From Agromyces protaetiae (GTDB lineage: Bacteria; Actinomycetota; Actinomycetes; Actinomycetales; Microbacteriaceae), in contig NZ_CP133018.1 of assembly GCF_030866785.1 (NCBI RefSeq), positions 1,612,001 to 1,676,000 of the forward strand: a DNA stretch of 64,000 bases. The letters are read 5' to 3'. Shown here piece after piece: positions 17,509-24,766 of this stretch. Below the pieces are notes generated by a model. The model ran no database searches, was not told where the DNA came from, and saw nothing but the letters and a program-made list of their open reading frames with translations. The first letter of the stretch is position 1. The number at the start of each line of letters is the position of its first letter. Made by a program: the position numbers and the translations under genes.

Positions 17509-18165
17509 GTGACCGACCCCCGCCCGCTCCGTGTCGTGCTCGCCGAAGACTCCGTGCTGCTGCGCGAGGGACTCGTGCGACTGTTCGACGAGGCGGGATT
17601 CGAGACCGCGGGCGCGTACGGCGACGCGGACACGCTGATCGCGGAGGTCGCCGAGACCCGCCCTGACGTCGCGGTGCTGGATGTGCGCATGCCGCCGAGC
17701 TTCCGTGACGAGGGCGTGCGCGCCGCGATCGCGCTCCGCCGCGGCTGGCCGAAGCTCGGTGTCCTGCTGCTCAGCCAGTACGTCGAGGGCACCTATGCGC
17801 ACGAGCTGCTCGCCTCCGGCGACGGCGGCATGGGGTATCTGCTGAAGGACCGCGTCGCCTCGCTCGAGGAGCTGAAGGACGCGGTCGAACGCGTCAGCGC
17901 GGGCGGCACGGTCCTCGACCCGCAGGTCGTGAAGGAGCTGCTGTCGCGCCGCGGCGACCCGCTCGCGAGCCTCACACCCCGCGAGCGCGAGGTGCTCGAG
18001 CTCATGGCCGAGGGCCGGACGAACACCGGCATCGCGACCCAGCTGTTCATCGGGGTCGGCGCGGTCGAGAAGAACGTGACGGCGATCTTCCAGAAGCTCG
18101 GCCTCGAGGACTCGGGCACCGATCATCGGCGGGTCCTCGCCGTGCTCGCGTGGTTGCAGCGCTGA
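17509..18165 (+). CDS. NarL/LuxR-family response regulator
   Basis: A 218-residue regulator with receiver domain (acidic pair E13/D14, phosphoacceptor D58 in VLDVRMPPSF, Lys in YLLKDRV) and a C-terminal LuxR helix-turn-helix (LTPREREVLELMAEGRTNTG through AVEKNVTAIFQKL). GTG start; the leaderless-type -10 six bases upstream supports it. It lies 174 bp after its likely kinase, an unusual gap for such a pair, and has its own promoter signal. Targets are unknown. Confidence 0.93.
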   Translation: MTDPRPLRVVLAEDSVLLREGLVRLFDEAGFETAGAYGDADTLIAEVAETRPDVAVLDVRMPPSFRDEGVRAAIALRRGWPKLGVLLLSQYVEGTYAHELLASGDGGMGYLLKDRVASLEELKDAVERVSAGGTVLDPQVVKELLSRRGDPLASLTPREREVLELMAEGRTNTGIATQLFIGVGAVEKNVTAIFQKLGLEDSGTDHRRVLAVLAWLQR

Positions 18166-18178
18166 ACCGGCTCGCCCG

Positions 18179-18913
18179 CTACTCGGGCGGCGTGCGCTTC
18201 AGCGGCGCGTGCTCGCGGAACGACCGCAGATAGAGGCGCTGGCCGCGCGCGAGCGCGAGCACGATCGCGGCGACGCCCACCACGACCCCGACCGTCACGG
18301 CGAGCCAGATCGCCCCGCCCAGAGCGGCGACGAGGCCGCCCGAGAACAGTCCCGCGACGACCGCCGTGACGACCGTGATGATCATCATCGAACTGCCGAA
18401 GACGACCGTCAGGTCGGTTCTCGGGTAGAAGAAATGGTAGGTGCGGGTGACGCCGTCGACGTCGTCGTAGGGCGAGGCCATGAAGTACGGCTCGAGGTCG
18501 GGCGCCAGATCGAGGTACGCGCCCCGCAACCGGTTCATGGCGACGACGTACATCATGTCCTCGGTCGCCGTGTTGAACGCCCGGACGCACGTGATCACCC
18601 CGAGGCAGAGCAGCAGGAACAGGATGCCGAGCGCGGCCACGCCGAACCACCCGCGGAACCCCGTCGCCTGGCCGAGCACGCCGAGCGAGATGAGTCCGGC
18701 CGACACGAGCGTCAGGAAGATCGCGATGCGGGTGAGCACCTCGCTCTGCGTGGTCGAGCGTGACGCGAGCAGGCTCCAGTGCTCGGTGGCGAGCAGCTGG
18801 GCGCGCAGCGCCTTCTGCGCGTCGGTGAGCTCGGAGCGTTCGCCGCGTCGGTCGTGGTTCCCGGGAGACGGCTCGGGCCCGGATGCATCCGCCGCCATGG
18901 CGGCATTCTGCAC
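18179..18913 (-). CDS. Hypothetical membrane protein
   Basis: A 244-residue protein, converging on the regulator with a 13-bp gap. After a polar N-terminus (~60 residues, GDRRGERSELTDAQKALRAQL) come two membrane segments (IAIFLTLVSAGLISLGVLG; VAALGILFLLLCLGVITCV), a ~75-residue soluble loop with MASPYDDVDGVTRTYHFFYPR, and two more segments near the end. A second possible start lies five codons later (MAADASG). I do not recognise the family; a role in envelope function is only inferred from topology. Confidence 0.75.
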   Translation of the reverse strand: MQNAAMAADASGPEPSPGNHDRRGERSELTDAQKALRAQLLATEHWSLLASRSTTQSEVLTRIAIFLTLVSAGLISLGVLGQATGFRGWFGVAALGILFLLLCLGVITCVRAFNTATEDMMYVVAMNRLRGAYLDLAPDLEPYFMASPYDDVDGVTRTYHFFYPRTDLTVVFGSSMMIITVVTAVVAGLFSGGLVAALGGAIWLAVTVGVVVGVAAIVLALARGQRLYLRSFREHAPLKRTPPE

Positions 18914-18963
18914 CCGGGCCCGAGTGGCCGCATCCTTTCTCGGATGCGCGTGTGTCGGTGTGG

Positions 18964-19449
18964 TCAGTTCACGCTGAGGTGCGCGGACAGGAACCAGCGG
19001 TCCTTGTCGAGCGTCTGGCGGATCGAGATCGCGATGTCCTGGCTGGCCGGGTCGAGCTCGGCGAGGCCGGTGATCGCGGCGTTGACCTTCTCGGTCGCGA
19101 GATCGATCTGCGCGACGACGTCGGCGATGGTCTCGTCAGCCTGCTTGAAGCCGGCCTTGGGGGCGGTCGCACCCGACTTCGCGACGGTCTCGAGGCGGGC
19201 ATCGATCGGCAGTCCGAGCGCGATCACGCGCTCGGCGGCGAGATCGGCCGCGTCCTGCGCGTGCTCGACGACCTGGTCGAGGTACTCGTGCACCTCGATG
19301 AAGTTGTGGCCGCGCACGTGCCAGTGCGCCTGCTTGCCGTTCACGGCGAGCGCGACGAGCTGGTGGACGACGGGGGTGAGGAACTGGGCGACGCCCGAGG
19401 CCACCTCGGGGTTGGCGCTGGCGTACGGAGCGGTCTTGGTGTCGGTCAT
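18964..19449 (-). CDS. dps: Dps-type DNA-binding ferritin-like protein
   Basis: A 161-residue ferritin-like protein expected to form a dodecamer that oxidises and stores iron with peroxide and may bind DNA. The ferroxidase motif is plain: NGKQAHWHVRGHNFIEVHEYLDQ, with the two His and the downstream Glu/Asp set. Length fits Dps (~160). ATG at 19449 is preceded at 9 nt by GGAAGG; an in-frame GTG three codons earlier is less well placed. The N-terminal tail is short and not lysine-rich, so DNA binding is uncertain. Confidence 0.93.
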   Translation of the reverse strand: MTDTKTAPYASANPEVASGVAQFLTPVVHQLVALAVNGKQAHWHVRGHNFIEVHEYLDQVVEHAQDAADLAAERVIALGLPIDARLETVAKSGATAPKAGFKQADETIADVVAQIDLATEKVNAAITGLAELDPASQDIAISIRQTLDKDRWFLSAHLSVN

Positions 19450-19470
19450 CGGTTCCACCCTTCCGTGGTT

Positions 19471-19492
19471 GTTCCGTGGTCGGTGATGAGTG
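19471..19492 (-). repeat. 11-bp tandem direct repeat in dps leader
   Basis: TTCCGTGGTTG and TTCCGTGGTCG are adjacent (19471-19481, 19482-19492) between the proposed dps -10 element and its start. This could be a regulator-binding site or a leader structure. Confidence 0.55.
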
Positions 19493-19494
19493 CA

Positions 19495-19522
19495 ACGCTA
19501 CGCGGATGCCCAGGTATTTCAA
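19495..19522 (-). promoter_or_regulatory. dps promoter
   Basis: Read on the minus strand: TTGAAA (19522-19517), 16-bp spacer, TAGCGT (19500-19495). Transcription should begin near 19488, giving a leader of about 39 nt with the ribosome site. Confidence 0.55.
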
Positions 19523-19630
19523 GGAAGGACAGGCTCGGCTCACCCCGATGCGGACCGTGGTCTCCGAGCGGTGCGGTACGGGTTCGCGGGCGTGTTCTGC
19601 GCATTCTTCAGGATGCTGACCAGCTACCGA

Positions 19631-19654
19631 TACTTCCGAACCTATTCTGAAGTA
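19631..19654 (+). promoter_or_regulatory. Palindromic operator and -10 of the toxin-antitoxin pair
   Basis: A 24-bp imperfect palindrome (18 of 24 positions symmetric) with arms TACTTC and GAAGTA. It contains two TTCNGAA elements, TTCCGAA (19634-19640) and TTCTGAA (19645-19651), whose centres are 11 bp apart, about one helical turn. TATTCT (19643-19648) is a -10 hexamer inside it, 8 nt before the ATG. Binding of the antitoxin here would block RNA polymerase directly. Confidence 0.6.
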
Positions 19655-19656
19655 CC

Positions 19657-20127
19657 ATGGTCGTTGTGCTTGCCACGACATCGTCCCAGTCCGGCCGGAC
19701 GTTCCAGTCCTCCGATCTCAGCCGCCATGCGCCGAGGGTCTTCGCTGCCGCCGAGGATCACCCCGTCGATGTCACTCGACGTGACGGTGAGGACCTCGTA
19801 CTGATGACCAAGCGCGAGGCGACTGCGCGTGAGCAGCTGCTGCAGTTCGCCGCCCAACTCATCGCCGTCGCGATCGACGACCGCGGCACCCTCGCCGAAC
19901 GGATGTCGAACAGCTATCCCTGGATGCTCGCGCTCAGCCCGTCCGATCGTGCGGAATGTGCACGAAACCTCGTGGACGCCGCCCGCGCCTCGTTCTCCAC
20001 GGGTGAGGCGCATCTCGCAATCGCCGAGCTGACCTCCTGGAAGGAGACCGCGACAGCAATCGCTGCCGGTCTCGGTGACGTGCGCGTCGACTGGTTCGAG
20101 TACGACAAGCCGGTCGAGCGCCCCTGA
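19657..20127 (+). CDS. Antitoxin, Phd/YefM-like
   Basis: A 156-residue protein. Residues about 14-52 (RTFQSSDLSRHAPRVFAAAEDHPVDVTRRDGEDLVLMTKREA) have the layout of a Phd-type DNA-binding N-terminus: a DLSRH helix, then a beta hairpin with the VT-R-DGEDLVLM pattern seen in prevent-host-death proteins. The C-terminal ~90 residues are helical and could wrap the toxin. The toxin gene follows after 2 bp. The palindrome and -10 directly upstream suggest autorepression and leaderless translation. Assignment is by pattern and context, not by search. Confidence 0.75.
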   Translation: MVVVLATTSSQSGRTFQSSDLSRHAPRVFAAAEDHPVDVTRRDGEDLVLMTKREATAREQLLQFAAQLIAVAIDDRGTLAERMSNSYPWMLALSPSDRAECARNLVDAARASFSTGEAHLAIAELTSWKETATAIAAGLGDVRVDWFEYDKPVERP

Positions 20128-20129
20128 CA

Positions 20130-20471
20130 ATGGCGAAAGAGCGAGCCGTCGAGCGACCGACCAAGAAGAGCGAATTCGAGATACGCTTCGCCTCGGCGCA
20201 AGCTCAGCGCGGTTGGAGCGACCTGCGTGCGACGATCCGCGGACCGCTTGCCGACGCGTGGGACTTCCTGACGCGGACGCCTCTTGCGACGACGCCGACG
20301 AACTATCCCCTGAGAGGCGCGTTGGGTACGGTCACCAGGAGTGGCGAGTCGCATCATCGCTGGCAGCATAAGCCCACGGCACAGGGCGACGCCCGCATCT
20401 GGTTCTTCGTCGAGGGCCAGGTGGTATTCCTTGAACAGGTGCACACGCATCACCCGAACGCGACGAAGTAG
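20130..20471 (+). CDS. Toxin, RelE/ParE-like fold (probable)
   Basis: A 113-residue basic protein translated right behind the antitoxin. It has FEIRFASAQAQRGWSDL at the start, a helical middle (ADAWDFLTRTP) and a beta-rich end with a HHRWQHKPTAQGDARIWFFV segment and VVFLEQVHTHHP, the strand pattern of RelE/ParE-type toxins (R-x-W-FxVE-x2-V-x-L). Members would cleave ribosome-bound mRNA or inhibit gyrase; which one is unknown. Candidate functional residues are the Arg/His set in the last third. Neighbours on both sides are minus-strand core genes, so the pair looks like an insertion. Confidence 0.7.
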   Translation: MAKERAVERPTKKSEFEIRFASAQAQRGWSDLRATIRGPLADAWDFLTRTPLATTPTNYPLRGALGTVTRSGESHHRWQHKPTAQGDARIWFFVEGQVVFLEQVHTHHPNATK

Positions 20472-20479
20472 TTCGCGAG

Positions 20480-21373
20480 TCAAGCGAGCCCAGTACCGCG
20501 GTGGACCTCGACGATGCGGGCGAGGCCGGGGGAGTCCGGGTCGTCGGCGATCGGGCGGTCGGCCATGAACTGGCGGATGATGTGGGCGAGCTCGCCCGGA
20601 TGGCTGAAATTGATCGCGTGCGCGGCGCCCTCGATGACGACGACGAGCACGTCCGTGTCGATGTGGGCCACGACCTCGTGCACGCGGTCGAGCGGGGGCA
20701 TGAGTGGGTCGCGGTCGCCGAGGACCGCGAGGGTCGGGATGGGAAGCGCGAGCAGGCGCTGGAGCGTCGGGTAGCGCATGAGGGAGTCGAACATCCGTGC
20801 CGTGCTGGTCAGGCCGAACTTGAGATAGTCGGGTGCGGCGACGCCGACCATGCTGCGGGGTTCGCGGCCGCCGTCGCGCGCGAGCTGCGCCATCGCCCGG
20901 ACCAGCGGCTGATTGTGGAGGCCGCCGGCCGGCGAGACGAGGATCGCGCGCTCGAGCCGATCGGGATAGAGGTGTGCGAACTCGCAGATGACGGGGCATC
21001 CCATCGAGTTGCCGACGAGGGTGACGCGCTCGACCTGCCGGTCATCGAGGAAACGTGCGGCTGCGTCTGCCAGATCGGGCACGTCGAGCTCGCGTCGCGA
21101 GCGGCGGCCGCTGCGCCCGAACCCGGGAAGGTCGGGCACGAGGGTGTGGAAATCGCCGTCGAGCAGCTCGGCGGTGGGCAAGAGATAGCGGCCCGAGAGT
21201 CCGAACCCGTGCACGTGCATCATGACCGGGGCGCCGGGTGGCGGTTCGGCCGATTCGCGGTAGAAGACGTCGACCCCATCGACGGTGGTCCAGCGCTCGG
21301 CGAGACGCGACTGCGGATGCTTCGGCGTGCGCCGAGTGCGGTGTCGGTTCGAGGTCGATTCGGTTGCGGCCAT
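20480..21373 (-). CDS. Alpha/beta hydrolase
   Basis: A 297-residue hydrolase. The oxyanion segment HVHGFGLSGRYL, the nucleophile elbow GNSMGCPV (Ser), an Asp in VLGDRDPLMPP and the His in EGAAHAINFSHP give the full triad. A basic N-terminal ~25 residues precede the catalytic fold. ATG at 21373 has GGGG nine bases upstream; another in-frame ATG lies three codons earlier. Substrate unknown; the motif set resembles the broad MhpC/esterase group. It converges on the toxin gene with an 8-bp gap. Confidence 0.88.
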   Translation of the reverse strand: MAATESTSNRHRTRRTPKHPQSRLAERWTTVDGVDVFYRESAEPPPGAPVMMHVHGFGLSGRYLLPTAELLDGDFHTLVPDLPGFGRSGRRSRRELDVPDLADAAARFLDDRQVERVTLVGNSMGCPVICEFAHLYPDRLERAILVSPAGGLHNQPLVRAMAQLARDGGREPRSMVGVAAPDYLKFGLTSTARMFDSLMRYPTLQRLLALPIPTLAVLGDRDPLMPPLDRVHEVVAHIDTDVLVVVIEGAAHAINFSHPGELAHIIRQFMADRPIADDPDSPGLARIVEVHRGTGLA

Positions 21374-21428
21374 GGCGATCATCCCCGTGAGGAACGTCCC
21401 ACCGTGGGCCGCGGATGTCAAGCGTCTT

Positions 21429-21854
21429 CTACGCGCGGAGGCCGGGCGAGCCCATGAGGCGCTCGGGGGTGATCCGGATGACGACGCGGTTCGGGTTCTC
21501 GCCAGGCTGACGGTAGCGCTGGGCGTAGAGCTCGACGGCGAGGGCGATCGCTTCGGGGTCGCGCTCGATCTCGGCTCGGCCGGCGATGCTGAGCCACTGC
21601 CGGCCTTCGACTTGCGCGACCGTGGCGCGCGGATCGCGCTCGAGGTTGCGGACCTTCTGGCTGCGGTCGTTGGTGGTGATGCGGACGAAGCCGTCATCGC
21701 CGAGGGTGAAGCCCACGGCGACGACGTGGATGTCGCCGCGTGGGCCGATCGTCGAGAGGGTCGCGAGGTGCCGGTCGGCGAGGAACCGCCTGCCTTCGTC
21801 GGTCAGCGCACGGAGCGCGGTGGCGGGATCGGCGGAGGGCGCGTCGATGGTCAC
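21429..21854 (-). CDS. PPOX-class oxidoreductase, split-barrel (F420- or FMN-dependent)
   Basis: A 141-residue split-barrel flavin/deazaflavin-binding protein. The pattern LADRHLATLSTIGPRGDIHVVAVGFTLGDDGFVRITTNDRSQKVRNLERDPRA matches the actinobacterial PPOX-class F420-dependent group. The reaction is unknown. It lies 55 bp upstream of the hydrolase on the same strand and the two may be cotranscribed. Confidence 0.87.
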   Translation of the reverse strand: MTIDAPSADPATALRALTDEGRRFLADRHLATLSTIGPRGDIHVVAVGFTLGDDGFVRITTNDRSQKVRNLERDPRATVAQVEGRQWLSIAGRAEIERDPEAIALAVELYAQRYRQPGENPNRVVIRITPERLMGSPGLRA

Positions 21855-21962
21855 CGGACAAGTATCACAGTCTCCGCATGGAGGCGAGCGTGATCGGGCG
21901 GTCGCCGAACCAGCCGCGCAGGATCAGCACCAGTGCGGTGCCGGAGAGTATGCCGTCGGTGA

Positions 21963-23273
21963 TCACGCCTCGATCGTGTCGGCGGCGAGTCTTCGCACCT
22001 GCGGGTACGACCACGTGCCGTCGAGGATCGTCTCGCCGGGCGTGTAGAGGCGGAACACGAGGCGGAACGCGGCATCCGGGGCGGGCAACCAGTTCGAGCG
22101 CGCGACGGATTCTGTCGGCTCGTCACGGGCGATGGTGATCGTGAGCGATCCGTCGTCCGCGTACTCGATGCCCGCGGTGCGGTCGCCGAGGGAGTATCGG
22201 TCAATGGGGTTGGCGACCAGATAGTAGTTCGGAATGTCGTACAGGGTGATCGACCAGAATGCGTCGACGGGCGGCGGCGAAGGGATCACGATCGTGTACG
22301 TGGAGTCGCCGGTCAGAGGCGCTCCGTCGATGTCGGTGAACGCCTGCGCATAGACGGCCTCGTAGGCGTGGTTGCCCCAAAGGCCCAATCGGCAGGCGAT
22401 CGCGCGGACGAGGATGCGTTCCTGCTCGTCGGCGATCCTCCAACGGGGCTGGTCGATCGTTCCGAGCCCGAGTGCGTACGAGTTGTAGTCGAATGCGTGC
22501 AGGCCGACGGTCCAGCCGTCGAACACCGGCGCATGCCCGCTCTTCGTCGCTTCTTCGAGCTTTGCAACTCCCGCGGCATGTCCGGACGACAGGGCCTCGC
22601 GTGCCTCATCGGTCCACAGCGGCTCGAACAGTCGGAGGTGGGCGGTCTCAGCCTCGGGGGCGGGAAACGCCGTCGACCATGCCCGGGCCTCCGCCCAGAA
22701 CAGGCCTGCGGCATCCGTGGCATCGACGTCGGTTCGGGGAATCCCGGCCAGGGGTCGGCGCGGGTCGACGCGCTCGAGCACGACTGCGTCCTGGAGAGCT
22801 GTGACGGCCGGGATGTCATCGGGCCCGGTGCAGGCGAACCGGCCGACGATCGACACGATGTCGGTGGATGCGTGAATGACAGGCAGCTCGGATTCGCCGT
22901 CCCAACCGGGCGGCACGATGAGGAAGCTGCCGGCGGCGTTGCCGGTGGCGCGGGTGCCGACATAGGCGATGTTGTTCGTCCACGCATCGACGAATTGCAG
23001 CACGTAGTACCGGTCACCGGTCGCCGGCACGTCGAGACGGAGGGGGCCGCCGGACAGGTCGAGCTGCGCCATCGAGTACACGGTGTCGTTGTTGATCGTC
23101 ACGAAGGTGTCCTCGGGGCCCGCGAGCTTCCGCGCATGGGAGAATGAGTTGAACGGTGCAGCAGGGTTCGACCCGACACCCGTGTCTACGTACCGCTGGA
23201 CCTGTCGCAGGTTCTCGACCAATGGGTAGAAGTAGAAGTATGCGGCCGTCGCCGTCTGGGTCAGGGGGCTCAC
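21963..23273 (-). CDS. DUF1254/DUF1214 protein
   Basis: A 436-residue protein. The N-terminal DUF1254 begins almost at once (AAYFYFYPLVENLRQVQRYV) and includes NNDTVYSMAQLDLSGGPLRL and RYYVLQFVDAWTNN. The C-terminal DUF1214 includes FWSITLYDIPNYYLVANPIDRYSLGDRT and SNWLPAPDAAFRLVFRLYTP. Unlike many relatives I see no signal peptide, so it may be cytoplasmic. The start is GTG at 23273, preceded by GGAGAGGACCCGAGG. Biochemical function of the family is not settled. Confidence 0.87.
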   Translation of the reverse strand: MSPLTQTATAAYFYFYPLVENLRQVQRYVDTGVGSNPAAPFNSFSHARKLAGPEDTFVTINNDTVYSMAQLDLSGGPLRLDVPATGDRYYVLQFVDAWTNNIAYVGTRATGNAAGSFLIVPPGWDGESELPVIHASTDIVSIVGRFACTGPDDIPAVTALQDAVVLERVDPRRPLAGIPRTDVDATDAAGLFWAEARAWSTAFPAPEAETAHLRLFEPLWTDEAREALSSGHAAGVAKLEEATKSGHAPVFDGWTVGLHAFDYNSYALGLGTIDQPRWRIADEQERILVRAIACRLGLWGNHAYEAVYAQAFTDIDGAPLTGDSTYTIVIPSPPPVDAFWSITLYDIPNYYLVANPIDRYSLGDRTAGIEYADDGSLTITIARDEPTESVARSNWLPAPDAAFRLVFRLYTPGETILDGTWSYPQVRRLAADTIEA

Positions 23274-23286
23274 CCTCGGGTCCTCT

Positions 23287-23307
23287 CCATCGTGCGCGCC
23301 ACGATGG
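23287..23307 (-). promoter_or_regulatory. Operator-like palindrome upstream of the DUF1254 gene
   Basis: CCATCGTG (23287-23294) and CACGATGG (23300-23307) are perfect inverted arms around CGCGC, 14 bp from the GTG start. A TATCGT hexamer on the minus strand (23325-23320) would be the -10, placing the palindrome at the transcript start, a typical repressor position. Confidence 0.5.
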
Positions 23308-23428
23308 AGCGTCCGTCCAACGATAGTGACCCGGCCCTTCCGCATGCGAGTGCTCGTCCGACGTGCGAGTGCACGTGCGACGGACGAACGTCGACGACCA
23401 CGCTCGGCACGCGCGCAGATCTGATCGG

Positions 23429-23434
23429 TAGGAT
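23429..23434 (+). promoter_or_regulatory. -10 element before gene at 23444
   Basis: TAGGAT ends 9 nt before the first of three successive ATG codons, with no Shine-Dalgarno; probably leaderless or a 2-nt leader. Confidence 0.45.
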
Positions 23435-23443
23435 CCCGCCGAG

Positions 23444-23899
23444 ATGATGATGTCCACCCGCCGCGTCCTCGCCGCTTTCCTCGTGGCAGCACCGACCGTC
23501 GCGGCCACCATCGTCCTCATGCAATGGCGCCCCTTGCCGCATCACGTCGGCGTGCAGTGGTTCGGCGCAGAAGTGACGAACACGCAACCGGTGTGGATGC
23601 TGTTCATCCCGACCTCGGGCGTCACGCTCCTCGGTCTCGCCATGGCGATTGCGGCCGTGATCGATCGCGACCGGAACGAGCCGCACCGCGGCACGTTCTA
23701 CGTCGCGGCGGTGCTCACCGCAGCGAGTGGCGGAGTGTGCGTCGCGATCCTGGCGATCAATCTCGACTTCGCTGAACCCAATGGCCCGGCATTCCTCGGA
23801 ACGCTGGCGTTCGCCCCCGCGTATGCCCTACTGCCGCTCGCCATCGTCGGGATCCGCTCACGCCGAGCGACTGAGCGCTCGTCGACGAAGATCGTGTAG
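23444..23899 (+). CDS. Hypothetical membrane protein, four segments
   Basis: A 151-residue protein with about four membrane helices (VLAAFLVAAPTVAATIVLM; VWMLFIPTSGVTLLGLAMAIA; FYVAAVLTAASGGVCVAIL; LAFAPAYALLPLAIVGI). The loop PLPHHVGVQWFGAEV resembles the first loop of DUF1648-type membrane proteins. Three ATG codons in a row open the gene. It ends 30 bp before tRNA-Gly, which is on the other strand. No function can be given. Confidence 0.78.
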   Translation: MMMSTRRVLAAFLVAAPTVAATIVLMQWRPLPHHVGVQWFGAEVTNTQPVWMLFIPTSGVTLLGLAMAIAAVIDRDRNEPHRGTFYVAAVLTAASGGVCVAILAINLDFAEPNGPAFLGTLAFAPAYALLPLAIVGIRSRRATERSSTKIV

Positions 23900-23929
23900 C
23901 CGACTGAAGGTGGTCGTCGTGGCCGAATT

Positions 23930-24003
23930 TGGAGGGGATGACGGGAATCGAACCCGCGTAATCAGTTTGGAAGACTGAGGCTCTACCATTGAGCTACATC
24001 CCC
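23930..24003 (-). tRNA. tRNA-Gly (anticodon TCC), CCA encoded
   Basis: On the minus strand the 7-bp acceptor stem GGGGATG pairs with CATCCCC, followed by discriminator T and an encoded CCA. The D-arm GTAGCTCAATGGTAGAGC, anticodon loop TCTTCCAAA and T-arm GGGTTCGATTCCC are all standard. Anticodon TCC reads GGA/GGG glycine codons. Confidence 0.97.
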
Positions 24004-24094
24004 GACGTGCCCGTCGCCGGGCACTCGCACCATAGTAGTGCACGCGCGGTGCCGGTCTGCGACGGTGTGGGGGCGTGGCGACTCCGGTCGGCAG

Positions 24095-24715
24095 TCAGGG
24101 CGTCTCGGCGTTCACGCAGTACGACTGTGTGGCCCTGGTCAGTGCGCGTTCGTACAGGTCGCTCAACTCGAGGTTCTGGACCGTCGACCGCAACGCACGA
24201 TCGCGAACGGTGGTGCAGTCCGGGCTGGTCAGCGCATGCCGGTTGCCGCTCAGCTCGGCGATCATGGCCTCGGTGATCCGGTCGATGTCGGCACGGACGT
24301 CGGTCAGCTTGGGGCGTTCGACGGGGGCTTCGGTCGGGGAGAGCTTCCACTCGGCGAAGCGGGCGTACTGGATCGACTCGGTCGCCTGGATCTGGTCGAT
24401 GAACACCAGCTCGGCGAACTCGGGAGCGACGTCGTGCTGGCCCGCCAGAGCCCGGACTCCGGCGAGCACCTCCTGCGTGCGTGCCGGGTCGTCCACTCGG
24501 GCCTCGGTCTGCCACTTCGCCGCGGCCGCGCCCTCAGCGCTGGCGAGACGCTCGGCGGCAAGTCCGACGAGTGCATCGAGTGGGGTCGACTCGGCAGACG
24601 GCGCAGGGGCAGGAGGCAGCGAGACGCATCCGCTGAGGGCCGCGATCGCGAACGCTCCGACCGCCACGGCATGCATGCCGCGGTGACGGTGGGGGCCGGA
24701 GGCGAAGCATCCCAT
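24095..24715 (-). CDS. Secreted chorismate mutase (AroQ gamma type), probable lipoprotein
   Basis: A 206-residue exported protein. A signal peptide ends in the lipobox ALSGC (C30), so it should be membrane-anchored outside the cell. The rest matches the all-helical exported chorismate mutase of mycobacteria (Rv1885c type): LVGLAAERLASAEGAAAAKWQ with the active-site Lys/Arg region, VDDPARTQEVLAG, and VFIDQIQATESIQYARFAEWKL, where the Gln/Glu and Arg contact substrate. Two Cys near the C-terminus could form the disulfide known in that enzyme. Chorismate to prephenate outside the cytoplasm has no known metabolic purpose. ATG at 24715 is backed by TATACT six bases upstream. Confidence 0.88.
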   Translation of the reverse strand: MGCFASGPHRHRGMHAVAVGAFAIAALSGCVSLPPAPAPSAESTPLDALVGLAAERLASAEGAAAAKWQTEARVDDPARTQEVLAGVRALAGQHDVAPEFAELVFIDQIQATESIQYARFAEWKLSPTEAPVERPKLTDVRADIDRITEAMIAELSGNRHALTSPDCTTVRDRALRSTVQNLELSDLYERALTRATQSYCVNAETP

Positions 24716-24721
24716 CCATGC

Positions 24722-24727
24722 AGTATA
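24722..24727 (-). promoter_or_regulatory. -10 element of the chorismate mutase gene (leaderless type)
   Basis: TATACT on the minus strand (24727-24722) is a near-consensus -10 located 6 nt from the ATG at 24715, without a Shine-Dalgarno between. Confidence 0.6.
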
Positions 24728-24766
24728 TCAGAATGCCAAATAAGGCGTGCCCTGGTCGGCTGCCGC

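Noticed and set aside
19500..20480. Prophage or genomic island around the toxin-antitoxin pair
   Set aside because: Only two small genes are inserted; there is no integrase, attachment repeat or marked composition break on either side.
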